From NCBI GenBank assembly GCA_963665195.1, contig OY762070.1, forward strand, positions 1,674,001 to 1,738,000: DNA of 64,000 nucleotides. The letters run 5' to 3'. Position 1 is the first letter of the stretch. The number at the start of each line of letters is the position of its first letter. This document shows positions 35,127 to 44,006 of this stretch, piece by piece. A program made the position numbers and the translations under genes. Below the pieces are notes generated by a model. The model searched no databases. It was given only the letters and a program-made list of their open reading frames with translations, and was not told where the DNA came from. Source of the DNA: VXYL01 sp963665195 (lineage in GTDB: Bacteria > Pseudomonadota > Gammaproteobacteria > Pseudomonadales > Azotimanducaceae).

Positions 35127-35151
35127 GATCGTTTGCGCTTCCCTGCTATCG

Positions 35152-36954
35152 CTACTTCCCGCCAACGCCGGCGGCGGCGAAGGAGCCGAGCTGCGGCGTG
35201 TGGATGAAGGACTTCTGCATGTCCCAAGCATTGGTGGGGCATCGCTCCGCGCACAGTCCGCAGTGCAGGCAGACATCCTCGTCCTTCACCATCACCCGAC
35301 CGGTGGGCAGGTCTTCGGAGACGTAGAGGTCCTGCTCGGCGTTGTCGGCAGGGGCCATCAGAGACGCCCGCAGTTCCTCTTCCTCCGCGTTCTCGGTGAA
35401 CGTGATGCAATCCATCGGGCAGATGTCCACGCAGGCGTCGCACTCGATGCACAGGTTCTCCGTGAACACCGTCTGCACGTCGCAGTTCAGGCAGCGCTGC
35501 GCTTCCTTGAGGCCGAGCCGCGCATCGAAGCCGAGCTCCACCTCGATCTTGATGTTGTCGAGCGCCTTGCGCTTGTTGGAATGCGGCACGATGAAGCGCT
35601 TGGCGGCGTCGTGCTCGGCGTCGTAGCTCCACTGGTGGACGCCCATCTTCTGGCTGATGAGGTTGACGCCGGCCGGCGGCCGATCCTTCTTGAGATCCTT
35701 GCCCTGGCACATCAGATGGATGGAAATGGCCGCCTGGTGAGCGTGCGCCGACGCCCAGATGATGTTCTCCGGGCCGAACGCCGAGTCGCCGCCGAAGAAG
35801 ACCTTGGGGTGGGTGGACTGGAAGGTGATCTCGTCGAGCACCGGGCAGTCCCACTTGTCGAACTCAAGGCCGATGTCGCGCTCGATCCACGGGCAGTGGT
35901 TCTCTTGGCCGATCGCCATCAGCACATGGTCGCATTCCATGTACACGTCCGGCTCGCCCGTCGGCACGTAGCGCAGCCGGCCGGAGCCGTCGTCCACCGG
36001 CTTGACGCACTCGAAGACGATGCCCTTGAGCTTGCCGTTCTCGTGGATGAACTCTTTCGGCGGGCGGTTGTTGACGATGGGGATGCCCTCGGACATGGCA
36101 TCCTCCTTCTCCCACTCCGATGCCTTCATCACCTCGAAGGCGGAGCGCACCACCACCGTTACGCTCTCTGCGCCGAGCCGCTTCGACGTGCGGCAGCAGT
36201 CCATGGCGGTGTTGCCGCCGCCCATGACGATGACCTTGCCGGAGATGGAGTGCGTGTGCCCGAAGGCGACGCTGCCGAGCCAGTCGATGCCGATGGAGAT
36301 GTGCGCGTCCACTTCCTTGCGACCCGGCAGGTCGAGATCCCGCCCGCGCGGGGCGCCGGTGCCGACGAAGTAGGCGTCGTAGTCCATGTCGAGCATCTCT
36401 TTCATGCTCGTGATCTCGTGGCCGTAGTGGGCGTTGATGCCCATGTCGACGATGAGATCGACCTCCTCTTCGAGCACATCCGCGGGCAGGCGGAAGGCGG
36501 GGATCTGGCTCCTCATCATGCCGCCGCCGGCCGGGTCCCGGTCGAACATGTCGATCTCGTAGCCGAAGGGCAGGAGGTCCCGCGCCACCGCCAGCGAGGC
36601 GGGTCCGGCGCCCATCAGGCAGATGCGCTTGCCGTTCTTCTGCTTCGGCACGCGCGGCATGAACGCCGAGATGTCGCCCTTGTGATCCGCGGCGACGCGC
36701 TTCAGGCGGCAGATGGCGACGGGCTTCTCTTCCGTGCGCACGCGCCGGCAGGCCGGCTCGCAGGGCCGGTCGCAGGTGCGGCCGAGGATGCCTGGGAACA
36801 CGTTCGAGTCCCAGTTCAGCATGTACGCCTCGGTGTAGCGCTCTTCGGCGATGAGGCGGATGTAGTCCGGGACCGGGGTGTGCGCGGGGCACGCCCACTG
36901 GCAATCGACCACTTTGTGGAAGTAGCCCGGATCGGCGATGTTGGTGGCTTTCAT
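35152..36954 (-). CDS. GltD-like NAD(P)H/ferredoxin oxidoreductase with two C-terminal 4Fe-4S motifs
   Basis: A 600-residue flavoprotein. The N-terminal Cys-rich domain (DCQWACPAHTPV, GRTCDRPCEPACRR) is that of glutamate-synthase small subunits. FAD site: CLMGAGPASLAVARDL. NAD(P) site: VIVMGGGNTAMDCCR. Near the C-terminus are two bacterial-ferredoxin motifs, CIECDACVDICPMDC and CLHCGLCAERCPTNA. It should shuttle electrons between NAD(P)H and the KorAB enzyme through these clusters, replacing a separate ferredoxin. The ATG at 36954 begins MKATNIADPGYFHKV; an upstream extension lacks similarity. First gene of the operon. Confidence 0.88.
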   Translation of the reverse strand: MKATNIADPGYFHKVVDCQWACPAHTPVPDYIRLIAEERYTEAYMLNWDSNVFPGILGRTCDRPCEPACRRVRTEEKPVAICRLKRVAADHKGDISAFMPRVPKQKNGKRICLMGAGPASLAVARDLLPFGYEIDMFDRDPAGGGMMRSQIPAFRLPADVLEEEVDLIVDMGINAHYGHEITSMKEMLDMDYDAYFVGTGAPRGRDLDLPGRKEVDAHISIGIDWLGSVAFGHTHSISGKVIVMGGGNTAMDCCRTSKRLGAESVTVVVRSAFEVMKASEWEKEDAMSEGIPIVNNRPPKEFIHENGKLKGIVFECVKPVDDGSGRLRYVPTGEPDVYMECDHVLMAIGQENHCPWIERDIGLEFDKWDCPVLDEITFQSTHPKVFFGGDSAFGPENIIWASAHAHQAAISIHLMCQGKDLKKDRPPAGVNLISQKMGVHQWSYDAEHDAAKRFIVPHSNKRKALDNIKIEVELGFDARLGLKEAQRCLNCDVQTVFTENLCIECDACVDICPMDCITFTENAEEEELRASLMAPADNAEQDLYVSEDLPTGRVMVKDEDVCLHCGLCAERCPTNAWDMQKSFIHTPQLGSFAAAGVGGK

Positions 36955-37072
36955 GACTTCTGCGCCGCGCACCGGCAGCGCTGGAACGTACCCCTGTTGC
37001 CTAGCCGTTGGCCTCTGGATTGGCACTCGCGCGGGCAGGACCCTGCACCGCGCAACGCGCCTGAACAAGCCC

Positions 37073-37101
37073 ATTCTATGTGTCGCTGGCCGCATGTGCA
37101 A
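37073..37101 (-). promoter_or_regulatory. Candidate sigma70-type promoter of the ferredoxin-oxidoreductase operon
   Basis: On the minus strand TTGCAC (37101-37096) and TAGAAT (37078-37073) are separated by exactly 17 bases. The -10 matches the consensus at five of six positions, the -35 less well. The implied leader to the ATG at 36954 is long, about 110 bases. The plus-strand gene at 37158 must have its own promoter in the same 203-base gap. Confidence 0.35.
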
Positions 37102-37157
37102 CAAAGCACCTCGCCCTGCATACTGTGCGCGTCAGCCAGTGCGTGCGGGGAGACGGA

Positions 37158-38195
37158 ATGAAGGTCAGCATCGGCATCGGCGGCGCCGCGTCGGGGGGGC
37201 GTCGCGATTTCGACGAGCAGGTGAAGTTCGTCGTCGAGGCGGAGAAGCTCGGCGTCGAGGCGGTGTGGAGTGCCGAAGCGTGGGGCCAGGATGCGGTGGC
37301 GCCGCTGGCGTTCCTGGCGGCGCGCACGGAGCGCATTCGGCTCGGCACCGGGATCATGCAGATCAGCGCCCGCACGCCGAGCATGACGGCGATGACGGCG
37401 CTCACCATGGCGGCGATTTCCGGCGACCGATTCATGCTCGGCCTCGGCGCCAGCGGGCCGCAGGTGGTGGAAGGGCTGCAAGGCCGGCCGTTCAAGGCGC
37501 CGCTGACGCGGATGCGGGAGACGGTGGACATCGTGAGGCTCGCCTTCGCCGGGGAACGCATCGCCTATCAGGGCCGCTTCCATCAATTGCCCTTGTCGGG
37601 CGGCGAAGGCAAGGCGCTGCGGCTGGCGCAGCCCGGCAACGACAGCATTCCCATCTACCTCGCCACGCTCGGCCCGAAGGCGCTCGAATACACCGGTGCC
37701 GCGGCCGATGGCTGGCTCGGCACGTCGTTCACGCCGGAACATGCCGATGCGCACCTCGAGCCGATCCGCCAAGGTGCCGAAGCCGCCGGACGGAGCCTCG
37801 ATGACATCGACATCCAAGTCGGCGGCACGGTCGCCTTCGGCGACGCCGAGGAGCTGGCGCAGCCGCTCAAGTCCGGCCTCGCCTTCACCCTCGGCGCGAT
37901 GGGTTCGGCGCACACCAACTTCTACAACGATGCCTACAAGCGCGGCGGCTGGGACGCGGTGGCGCGCCAATCGCAGGCGCTGTGGGTGGCGGGCAAGCGC
38001 GACGAGGCGGTGGCGGCGATTCCAGATCGGATGGTGCTCGAAGCCAACCTGCTCGGCAGCGAAGCCGAAGTGCAGGGGCGCATCCTCGCTTATCGCAACG
38101 CCGGGGTCGATACCTTGCGGCTGTCCCCGGGCGGACGCGACCTGCACGAGCGCCTCGACACCCTGGGCCGTGCCATGGAGCTGGTTCGGGCCTAG
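37158..38195 (+). CDS. LLM-class F420-dependent oxidoreductase (methylene-H4MPT-reductase-like)
   Basis: A 345-residue luciferase-fold TIM barrel with GGGGAG upstream of the ATG. The pattern EKLGVEAVWSAEAWGQDAVAPLAFLAART (in parts), RIRLGTGIMQISARTPSMTAM and RFMLGLGASGPQVVEG is typical of F420-dependent reductases related to 5,10-methylene-tetrahydromethanopterin reductase. AAADGWLGTSFTPEHA is the usual C-terminal barrel segment. Cofactor use is inferred from the family. The glucokinase gene follows after 3 bases, implying co-transcription. Confidence 0.86.
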   Translation: MKVSIGIGGAASGGRRDFDEQVKFVVEAEKLGVEAVWSAEAWGQDAVAPLAFLAARTERIRLGTGIMQISARTPSMTAMTALTMAAISGDRFMLGLGASGPQVVEGLQGRPFKAPLTRMRETVDIVRLAFAGERIAYQGRFHQLPLSGGEGKALRLAQPGNDSIPIYLATLGPKALEYTGAAADGWLGTSFTPEHADAHLEPIRQGAEAAGRSLDDIDIQVGGTVAFGDAEELAQPLKSGLAFTLGAMGSAHTNFYNDAYKRGGWDAVARQSQALWVAGKRDEAVAAIPDRMVLEANLLGSEAEVQGRILAYRNAGVDTLRLSPGGRDLHERLDTLGRAMELVRA

Positions 38196-38198
38196 GCG

Positions 38199-39152
38199 GT
38201 GGCCACGGTCTGCGCCGCCGACATCGGCGGCACGCGCGCCCGCTTCGGCCGCTACGTGGACGATGAGCGGACCGCCTCGGTCACGCTGTCCACGGCGGAC
38301 TACCGAACGGCGAAGGAGCTCTTGGCGGATGCCGTCGCCAAGCTGCCTGCCAGTCGCTTCGATGTCGCCTGCATCGCTGTCGCCGGACCGGTGCTCGACG
38401 GCGAGGCGCGGCTTACGAACGCGAGCGGCATGGCGTTCTCGCCAGCGGTCATCAAGGCGTGCCTGGGCACTGGGCAGGTGGCGCTGGTGAACGACATGGT
38501 GGCCTTGGGCACGGCGGTGGCTTGCCAGCCGGCGGCGCGCTTCGAGCAGATCGCCGGCTTGGCCGCGGACGGCGAGCTTGTGAAGGGCGTGATCGGGGCG
38601 GGCACCGGGCTCGGCATGGGCGTCGTTTGGAACGGCGAGTGCCTGCCCTCCGAGGGCGGCCATGCCCGCATCGCCCCGGTAGGCGCATTCGAGCGGGAAC
38701 TGCTGGCCGCCACCGAGGCGGAGTCCGAGGGCGGCGACGGGGTGGCCTGGGAGCACTACCTGTCCGGGCGCGGGGTCGAGACGCTGCATCGGGCGGTGTG
38801 CAAGGTCTGGGGCGTCCAGCCAGCGCCGCTCGACAGCGAGGAAATCACCCGACGCGGCACCGCAGGCACGGACCCCCTCTGCCACACCACGGTAGAAACC
38901 TGGGCCGGCATCATGGCGACAGCCGTCGGCAGCCTGGCCGTCACGGCGCTCACCACGGGCGGCGTCTATCTCGGCGGCAGCGTCGTGCTCGCGCTCGCCG
39001 AGCAACTGCGCGCGCCGCGCTTTCGGCGGCGGCTGGCCGAGTCGGTGTGGGCGGCCGACTTCCTCCTCGACATGCCCGTGTACCTGATTCCGGGCGGCGG
39101 CGTGGGGCTCGACGGTGCCGCGGAAGTCGCCCGGCGCACCCTGTTGACTTGA
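38199..39152 (+). CDS. glk: Glucokinase
   Basis: A 317-residue ATP-dependent hexokinase of the bacterial Glk family. AADIGGTRARFGRY is the phosphate-1 motif, CIAVAGPVLDGEARLTN the connect region, and ALVNDMVALG holds the catalytic Asp. GAGTGLGMGVVW is phosphate-2, SEGGHARIAP carries the sugar-binding His/Glu area, and GVYLGGSVVLAL is the adenosine motif. GTG start at 38199 lies 3 bases after the previous stop. Phosphorylates glucose entering glycolysis. Confidence 0.9.
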   Translation: MATVCAADIGGTRARFGRYVDDERTASVTLSTADYRTAKELLADAVAKLPASRFDVACIAVAGPVLDGEARLTNASGMAFSPAVIKACLGTGQVALVNDMVALGTAVACQPAARFEQIAGLAADGELVKGVIGAGTGLGMGVVWNGECLPSEGGHARIAPVGAFERELLAATEAESEGGDGVAWEHYLSGRGVETLHRAVCKVWGVQPAPLDSEEITRRGTAGTDPLCHTTVETWAGIMATAVGSLAVTALTTGGVYLGGSVVLALAEQLRAPRFRRRLAESVWAADFLLDMPVYLIPGGGVGLDGAAEVARRTLLT

Positions 39153-39292
39153 TCGCCGCCGCGTAGTCCAATGCGCGCCGCTCGGCGCCGCAGCAGATGG
39201 ATCGCGGCTGCCGGATTCCCAGTTCTTCGGCTCGTCTCCCGCGTTGGGGGGCGAGCCATTCGCAGCACCAATGACCAATACGACCGAGAACC

Positions 39293-41125
39293 ATGCAACC
39301 TCGCCACCCGCGCAATCTCTGGCAGGTCACCGCTGGGCAGCGCCTGCGCTACGCCTCGGCGACCGTCGCCACGGGCGTCTCCAACGCCTTCATGCTGGCG
39401 GCGCCGCTGGTGGGCATGTACGCCATCGACGTGATCGCGGAGCGGGACTTCGGCAAGGGCACGGCGTCGCTGCTCTGGCTGGCCGAACAGGTGCCGGGGA
39501 TGGATGCCTCCCCCTTCGTCGCCTATCTGGTCGTCTCCGCCCTCGCGGGGCTCATGCTGGCCGGGGCCGGGGCGTTCTTCATGTACCTGCGCGGGCGCTG
39601 GTCGGCGATCGCATCGGAAGCCATCGCGCTGCGCATTCGGGAGGCGCTGTTCCGCCACCTGCACCGGCTGCCGGCCCGTTTCTTCGACGAATCGGACACC
39701 GGCGATCTGGTGCAACGGTGCAGTTCGGATGTCGAGACCGTGCGCGTCTTCCTCTCCACGCAAGTCGTCGAAATCGGTCGCTCCGTCCTGCTGGTGGCGA
39801 TCATGGCACCCATCCTGTTCTGGCGCGATGCGCGGCTCGCCGCCCTCGGCATCTGCCTGATGCCGTTCATCGCGTTCGGCGCCTACTACTTCTTCCACCG
39901 CGTCAAGACGCAGTTCAAGGTGGCGGACGAGGCGGAAGGGGCGCTCACGGCGGTCTTGCAGGAGAACCTGACCGGCATCCGCGTGGTGCGCGCCTTCGCC
40001 CGGCAGGCGCACGAGATCGGCCGCTTCGAGACCAACAGCCTGACGTTTCGGGACCGCCTCTATCGGCTCGTCAAGCTCGAAGCGCTGTACTGGTGCCTGA
40101 GCGACTTCGTCTCGCTCACCCAAGTCGGCATCGTGCTGATCGCCGGCGGGGTCTTCCTGGCGCAGGGCTCGATCACCGTCGGCGAGCTGTTCGCCTTCCT
40201 CACCCTGGTCTCGATGGCCATCTGGCCGGTGCGGCGTTTGGGCCATGTGCTGTCGGACACCGGCAAGGCCATCGTCTCCCTCGGCCGCATCAACCACATC
40301 CTGCAAGCGGAGCAGGAGACGCGCGAGCCGGCCCCGCCAACGCCCCGCGTGCAGGGCGAGGTGGTCTTCGAGGACGTGAGCGCGGGCTACCGTCCGGGGC
40401 CGCCGGTGATCCAGTCGTTCTCGGTGCGCATTCCCGCCGGTCAGACCGTCGGCATGGTCGGCGCGCCCGGTTCCGGCAAGACGACGCTGATGCGGCTCTT
40501 GATGCGCCTTTATCCGGTGCGCTCCGGGCGGATTCTGGTGGACGGCGTGGACTTGGTCGAAGTGGATCGGCAGTGGCTGCGCGACCAGATCGGCGCGGTG
40601 ATGCAGGACCCGTTCCTGTATTCGCGCTCCATCGCCGCCAATCTACGCGTCGCCAGGCCGGAGGCCGAACACGACGATCTGGTCGGCGCGGCGCAGGAGG
40701 CAGCGATCCACGACGCCATCGCGGCGTTCCCCGAAGGCTACGACGAGGAAGTCGGCGAGCGCGGCATCACCCTGTCCGGCGGCCAGCGGCAGCGTTTGGC
40801 CATTGCCCGCGCACTGCTCAAGGAGCCGCCCATCCTGGTGCTCGACGACTCGCTCTCGGCGGTGGACACCGGCACGGAGCGGCGCATCCTCGAAGCGCTG
40901 GAACGCCGCCGCGGGCGCCACACGACGCTCGTCATCGCGCACCGGCTGTCCACCGTGAAGGATGCGGACCGCATCCTCGTCATCGAAGGCGGGCAGCTCG
41001 CGCAGGACGGCACCCACGAGTCCCTGAGCCGGGTGGACGGCCCGTACCGGCGCCTCTGCGAAATCCAAGGCGCACTGGACGAGAGCATCCGCCAGGACGA
41101 AGCGGCGGCGCGCGCCAGGGAGTAG
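39293..41125 (+). CDS. ABC exporter half-transporter A (permease-ATPase fusion, degenerate Walker B)
   Basis: A 610-residue type IV ABC exporter: six transmembrane helices in the first ~320 residues, then a nucleotide-binding domain. Walker A GAPGSGKTT lies near residue 389, the signature LSGGQRQRLAIARAL is canonical, and Walker B reads ILVLDDSLSAVD, so the catalytic Glu is Asp. This is the hallmark of the degenerate-site subunit of heterodimeric exporters. The partner starts 4 bases downstream with GTG. Substrate could be lipid, drug or peptide. The 140 bases upstream hold nothing I can name. Confidence 0.9.
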   Translation: MQPRHPRNLWQVTAGQRLRYASATVATGVSNAFMLAAPLVGMYAIDVIAERDFGKGTASLLWLAEQVPGMDASPFVAYLVVSALAGLMLAGAGAFFMYLRGRWSAIASEAIALRIREALFRHLHRLPARFFDESDTGDLVQRCSSDVETVRVFLSTQVVEIGRSVLLVAIMAPILFWRDARLAALGICLMPFIAFGAYYFFHRVKTQFKVADEAEGALTAVLQENLTGIRVVRAFARQAHEIGRFETNSLTFRDRLYRLVKLEALYWCLSDFVSLTQVGIVLIAGGVFLAQGSITVGELFAFLTLVSMAIWPVRRLGHVLSDTGKAIVSLGRINHILQAEQETREPAPPTPRVQGEVVFEDVSAGYRPGPPVIQSFSVRIPAGQTVGMVGAPGSGKTTLMRLLMRLYPVRSGRILVDGVDLVEVDRQWLRDQIGAVMQDPFLYSRSIAANLRVARPEAEHDDLVGAAQEAAIHDAIAAFPEGYDEEVGERGITLSGGQRQRLAIARALLKEPPILVLDDSLSAVDTGTERRILEALERRRGRHTTLVIAHRLSTVKDADRILVIEGGQLAQDGTHESLSRVDGPYRRLCEIQGALDESIRQDEAAARARE

Positions 41126-41128
41126 ACG

Positions 41129-42991
41129 GTGGACGACCACGATCACGCCGACGGCTTCGATGCCGCCACGGACAAGGTGCGCCTCCAACTGTGGAAGCGC
41201 CTGTTCGGCTTCGCGCTCGTCTACAAGAAGGAGATGTGGCTGCTCGCCATCGGCGGCTTCGTGACGGCCTTGATGGAGGTGGCCTATCCGCTGCTGGCGA
41301 AGCTCGTCGTGGACGATGTGGAGCAGAACGGCATGGACGCCGCGTTCGGCCTCTGGGGCGCGCTGTACCTCGCCTGCAACCTCGTGCTCGCCCTGTCGGG
41401 AGCGCTCTTCGTGTGGATGGCGGGCAAGATCGACGCCTACGCCAGCCACGACATCAGGAGCCAAGCGTTCGCGAACCTTCAGCGCCTGTCGTTCGCGTAC
41501 TTCGACCGCCGCCCCGTGGGCTGGCTGATGGCCCGCCTCACCGCGGACTGCCGCAAGCTCACCGACATCCTCGCCTGGTCGATGCTGGACTTCATCTGGG
41601 GCATCACCATGATGGTCGGCATCGCCATCGCCATGCTGGTGATGCACTGGCAGCTCGCGCTCCTCGCCATGGCGATCATGCCGGTGGTGGGCTGGGTGTC
41701 GGCGAAGTTCCGCAAGCGGATTCTGACCACCGCGCGCCTCGTGCGGCAGACCAACTCGCGCATCACCGGCAGCTACAACGAAGCCATCATGGGCATGCTC
41801 ACCAGCAAGGCGTTCGGCCGCGAAGAGGCCAACTCGCGCGAGTTCCAGGGCCTCGCGGACACCATGTACCGCGCCTCCGTGCGCAATCTCGTGCTCGCTG
41901 CCGTATATCTGCCGGTGGTGCTGACGCTGGCGGCGGTCGCCATCAACCTCGCCCTCGGCGCCGGCGGCATGCTCATGTACCTCGGCCTCGTCAGCGTCGG
42001 CACGGTGATCGCGTTCCTGCTCTACACGCGCTACTTCTTCGAGCCGATCCAAGTGATGGGGCATTGGTTCGCGGAGATGCAGATGGCGCAGGCCTCCGCC
42101 GAGCGCGTGCTGTCGCTGATCGATGCGACGCCGGACATCGAGGACTCGCCGAGCGTCCAGCGCGCCATCGAAGCCCAGCGGGGCGCTCCGCCGCGCACGA
42201 ACGTCGCCCCGGACGGCGGCCCGGTGCGCGTGGGCTCCATCGAGCTCAAAGGCGTCGGCTTCGCCTACGACCCGGCCAAGCCCGTGCTGCAGGACATCGA
42301 CCTGCGCGTCGACGCCGACGAAACCATCGCCATCGTCGGCCCCACCGGCGGCGGCAAGAGCACGCTGGTCAACGTCATCTGCCGCTTCTACGAGCCGACC
42401 TCCGGCCAAGTGCTGATCGACGGCATCGACTACCGGAACCGCAGCCTGCACTGGCTGCAGTCGAGCCTCGGCATGGTGCTGCAGAACGCCCATGTGTTCA
42501 GCGGCACGGTCATGGAGAACATCCGCTACGGACGGCTCGACGCCACGGACCAGGAAGTGGTGTGGTGCGCCAAGCTCGCGGGGGCGCACGACTTCATCAC
42601 CGGCATGGAGCAGGGCTACGACACGGAGGTAGGCGAAGGCGGCGGCAAGCTCTCGGCGGGGCAGAAGCAGCTCGTCTCGTTCGCCCGCGCCATTCTCGCC
42701 GAGCCGCAGATCCTCATCATGGACGAGGCCACCTCGTCGGTGGACACGGAGACGGAACTCAAGATCCAGGAAGGCATGAAGCAGGTCTTCCACGGGCGCA
42801 TCAGCTTCGTCATCGCCCACCGGCTGTCCACCATCCGCAATGCGACCCGCATCGTGGTGATCGACGACGGGCGCATCGTGGAGATCGGCAGCCACGCCGA
42901 GCTGATGGCGGCGAACGGCCACTACGCGGCGCTGTACCGCCAGCAGGGGCTCGGCGAGACGGAACGGATATGGGCGGCCGCGCAGGCCTGA
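41129..42991 (+). CDS. ABC exporter half-transporter B (permease-ATPase fusion, catalytic)
   Basis: A 620-residue partner of the preceding exporter half. After a short acidic N-terminus come six membrane helices, then the ATPase: Walker A GPTGGGKST near residue 404, signature LSAGQKQLVSFARA (degenerate second Gly), and Walker B ILIMDEATSSVD with an intact catalytic Glu. Combined with subunit A's good LSGGQ, this gives one active and one degenerate ATP site, as in TM287/288-type heterodimers. GTG start at 41129. Located in the inner membrane; substrate unknown. Confidence 0.9.
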   Translation: MDDHDHADGFDAATDKVRLQLWKRLFGFALVYKKEMWLLAIGGFVTALMEVAYPLLAKLVVDDVEQNGMDAAFGLWGALYLACNLVLALSGALFVWMAGKIDAYASHDIRSQAFANLQRLSFAYFDRRPVGWLMARLTADCRKLTDILAWSMLDFIWGITMMVGIAIAMLVMHWQLALLAMAIMPVVGWVSAKFRKRILTTARLVRQTNSRITGSYNEAIMGMLTSKAFGREEANSREFQGLADTMYRASVRNLVLAAVYLPVVLTLAAVAINLALGAGGMLMYLGLVSVGTVIAFLLYTRYFFEPIQVMGHWFAEMQMAQASAERVLSLIDATPDIEDSPSVQRAIEAQRGAPPRTNVAPDGGPVRVGSIELKGVGFAYDPAKPVLQDIDLRVDADETIAIVGPTGGGKSTLVNVICRFYEPTSGQVLIDGIDYRNRSLHWLQSSLGMVLQNAHVFSGTVMENIRYGRLDATDQEVVWCAKLAGAHDFITGMEQGYDTEVGEGGGKLSAGQKQLVSFARAILAEPQILIMDEATSSVDTETELKIQEGMKQVFHGRISFVIAHRLSTIRNATRIVVIDDGRIVEIGSHAELMAANGHYAALYRQQGLGETERIWAAAQA

Positions 42992-43097
42992 ACACACGCC
43001 AAGCCCTTGGAGGCGGGTATGGGCGTCGTGCGGTGCACACACGTCTTCGGCGCCGCCACGGCGAGGATCGGCCAAATCCAACTCCGGACAGCGGTCC

Positions 43098-43130
43098 TTG
43101 ACTTCGTGCTCCTGATCGAGTACGCGATCA
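43098..43130 (+). promoter_or_regulatory. Candidate promoter/operator of the Phd-PIN module
   Basis: TTGACT at 43098-43103 could be a -35 element. Just downstream TGATCG (43113-43118) and CGATCA (43125-43130) form a perfect 6-base inverted repeat with a 6-base spacer, placed where an autoregulating antitoxin would bind, 25 bases before the antitoxin ATG. No clear -10 is seen at standard spacing. Confidence 0.4.
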
Positions 43131-43154
43131 TGTACACACTAGAGGCGAAGAAAA

Positions 43155-43472
43155 ATGGACTTCATCAGCGTCCGAGAACTTCGAGGACGATCGGCCGCGG
43201 TTTGGGAAGCCCTGGCCACCGAACGGCACATTGTCGTCACCTCCAACGGCAAGCCCATCGCGTTTCTGGTGGCTACGTCGCCCGAGACTTTCGACAAAAC
43301 CCTAGAAGCGCTGCGACAAGCTGAGGCGTTGCAGGCCATAGAGTCGACACGACAAAGCGCCAGGGAGACCGGCGCAGCCACCCTGTCCCTCGACGACATC
43401 AACGCCGAAATCGCGGCCGCTCGCGCGGAAAACGTTCGTGAGGTCGCTACGGCGCCTAAACCAGGCGCATGA
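43155..43472 (+). CDS. Type II antitoxin, Phd/YefM family
   Basis: A 105-residue protein. MDFISVRELRGRSAAVWEAL and HIVVTSNGKPIAFLVA form the Phd/YefM DNA-binding fold; the C-terminal half is helical and charged and should wrap the toxin. AGAGGCG lies before the ATG. It overlaps the alternative ATG of the PIN gene in ATGA. Expected to repress its own operon through the inverted repeat at 43113-43130. Confidence 0.85.
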   Translation: MDFISVRELRGRSAAVWEALATERHIVVTSNGKPIAFLVATSPETFDKTLEALRQAEALQAIESTRQSARETGAATLSLDDINAEIAAARAENVREVATAPKPGA

Positions 43473-43516
43473 GCTATGAAGGACCAAGGACGGGAGCAAG
43501 GAGGCCGGACCAGTCG

Positions 43517-43933
43517 ATGAGGATCGTCCTCGACACGAACGTCCTAGTGTCGGGACTGCTGTCGCCCCATGGCGCGCCCGCGAACGTGGTCGACCTTCTT
43601 GCCTCGGATGCACAACGCGTCTGCTTCGACGGACGAATCCTGGCGGAGTACCGCGACCTACTCACACGGCCCCGACTTGCCTTGCCGCTGGAGAGCGTCG
43701 AGACCGTGCTCGGTCGTCTGGCGACCAGCGGACTCCGGTTGGCGGCAAGCCCGTTGAGCACCAAGCTCCCCCATCCAGACGATCAGCCGTTCCTGGAAGT
43801 CGCGGTGGCCGCAGGTGCCGACTACCTGATCACCGGCAAGCGGAAGCACTTCCCGATCGATCAGTGCCAGGGGATCGCAGTCGTCAGCCCACGCGAGTTC
43901 CTGGACGCCATCAGGGATGGCCCCCCAGCATAG
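43517..43933 (+). CDS. PIN-domain toxin (VapC-like RNase)
   Basis: A 138-residue PIN protein starting MRIVLDTNVLVSGLLSPHG, with D6 and N8 of the first metal site. EYRDLL carries the second acidic position, and HPDDQPFLEVAVAAGADYLITG the third and fourth. This matches the putative toxin PIN family TIGR00305. The ATG at 43517 has AAGGAGG a little upstream; an alternative ATG at 43469 overlaps the antitoxin stop and would add 16 residues unlike the family. Predicted RNase neutralised by the Phd-like partner. Confidence 0.85.
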   Translation: MRIVLDTNVLVSGLLSPHGAPANVVDLLASDAQRVCFDGRILAEYRDLLTRPRLALPLESVETVLGRLATSGLRLAASPLSTKLPHPDDQPFLEVAVAAGADYLITGKRKHFPIDQCQGIAVVSPREFLDAIRDGPPA

Positions 43934-44006
43934 GGCGGCAGTCCGGCCCCGACGCCCGCGCCAACGCGGTGGATCCCTCGCCCTCTCCGGGGCGCTGTCG
44001 TCGTTC

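Noticed and set aside
34966..37161. Long plus-strand open frame opposite the ferredoxin-oxidoreductase genes
   Set aside because: Antisense shadow of korA and the GltD-like gene; composition His/Arg/Val-rich without family features.
39244..43101. A continuous plus-strand open frame of about 1285 codons across both ABC genes
   Set aside because: It is out of phase with two clearly recognisable ABC exporters and is Arg/Gly/Ala-rich with no motifs; a product of high G+C third-position bias.
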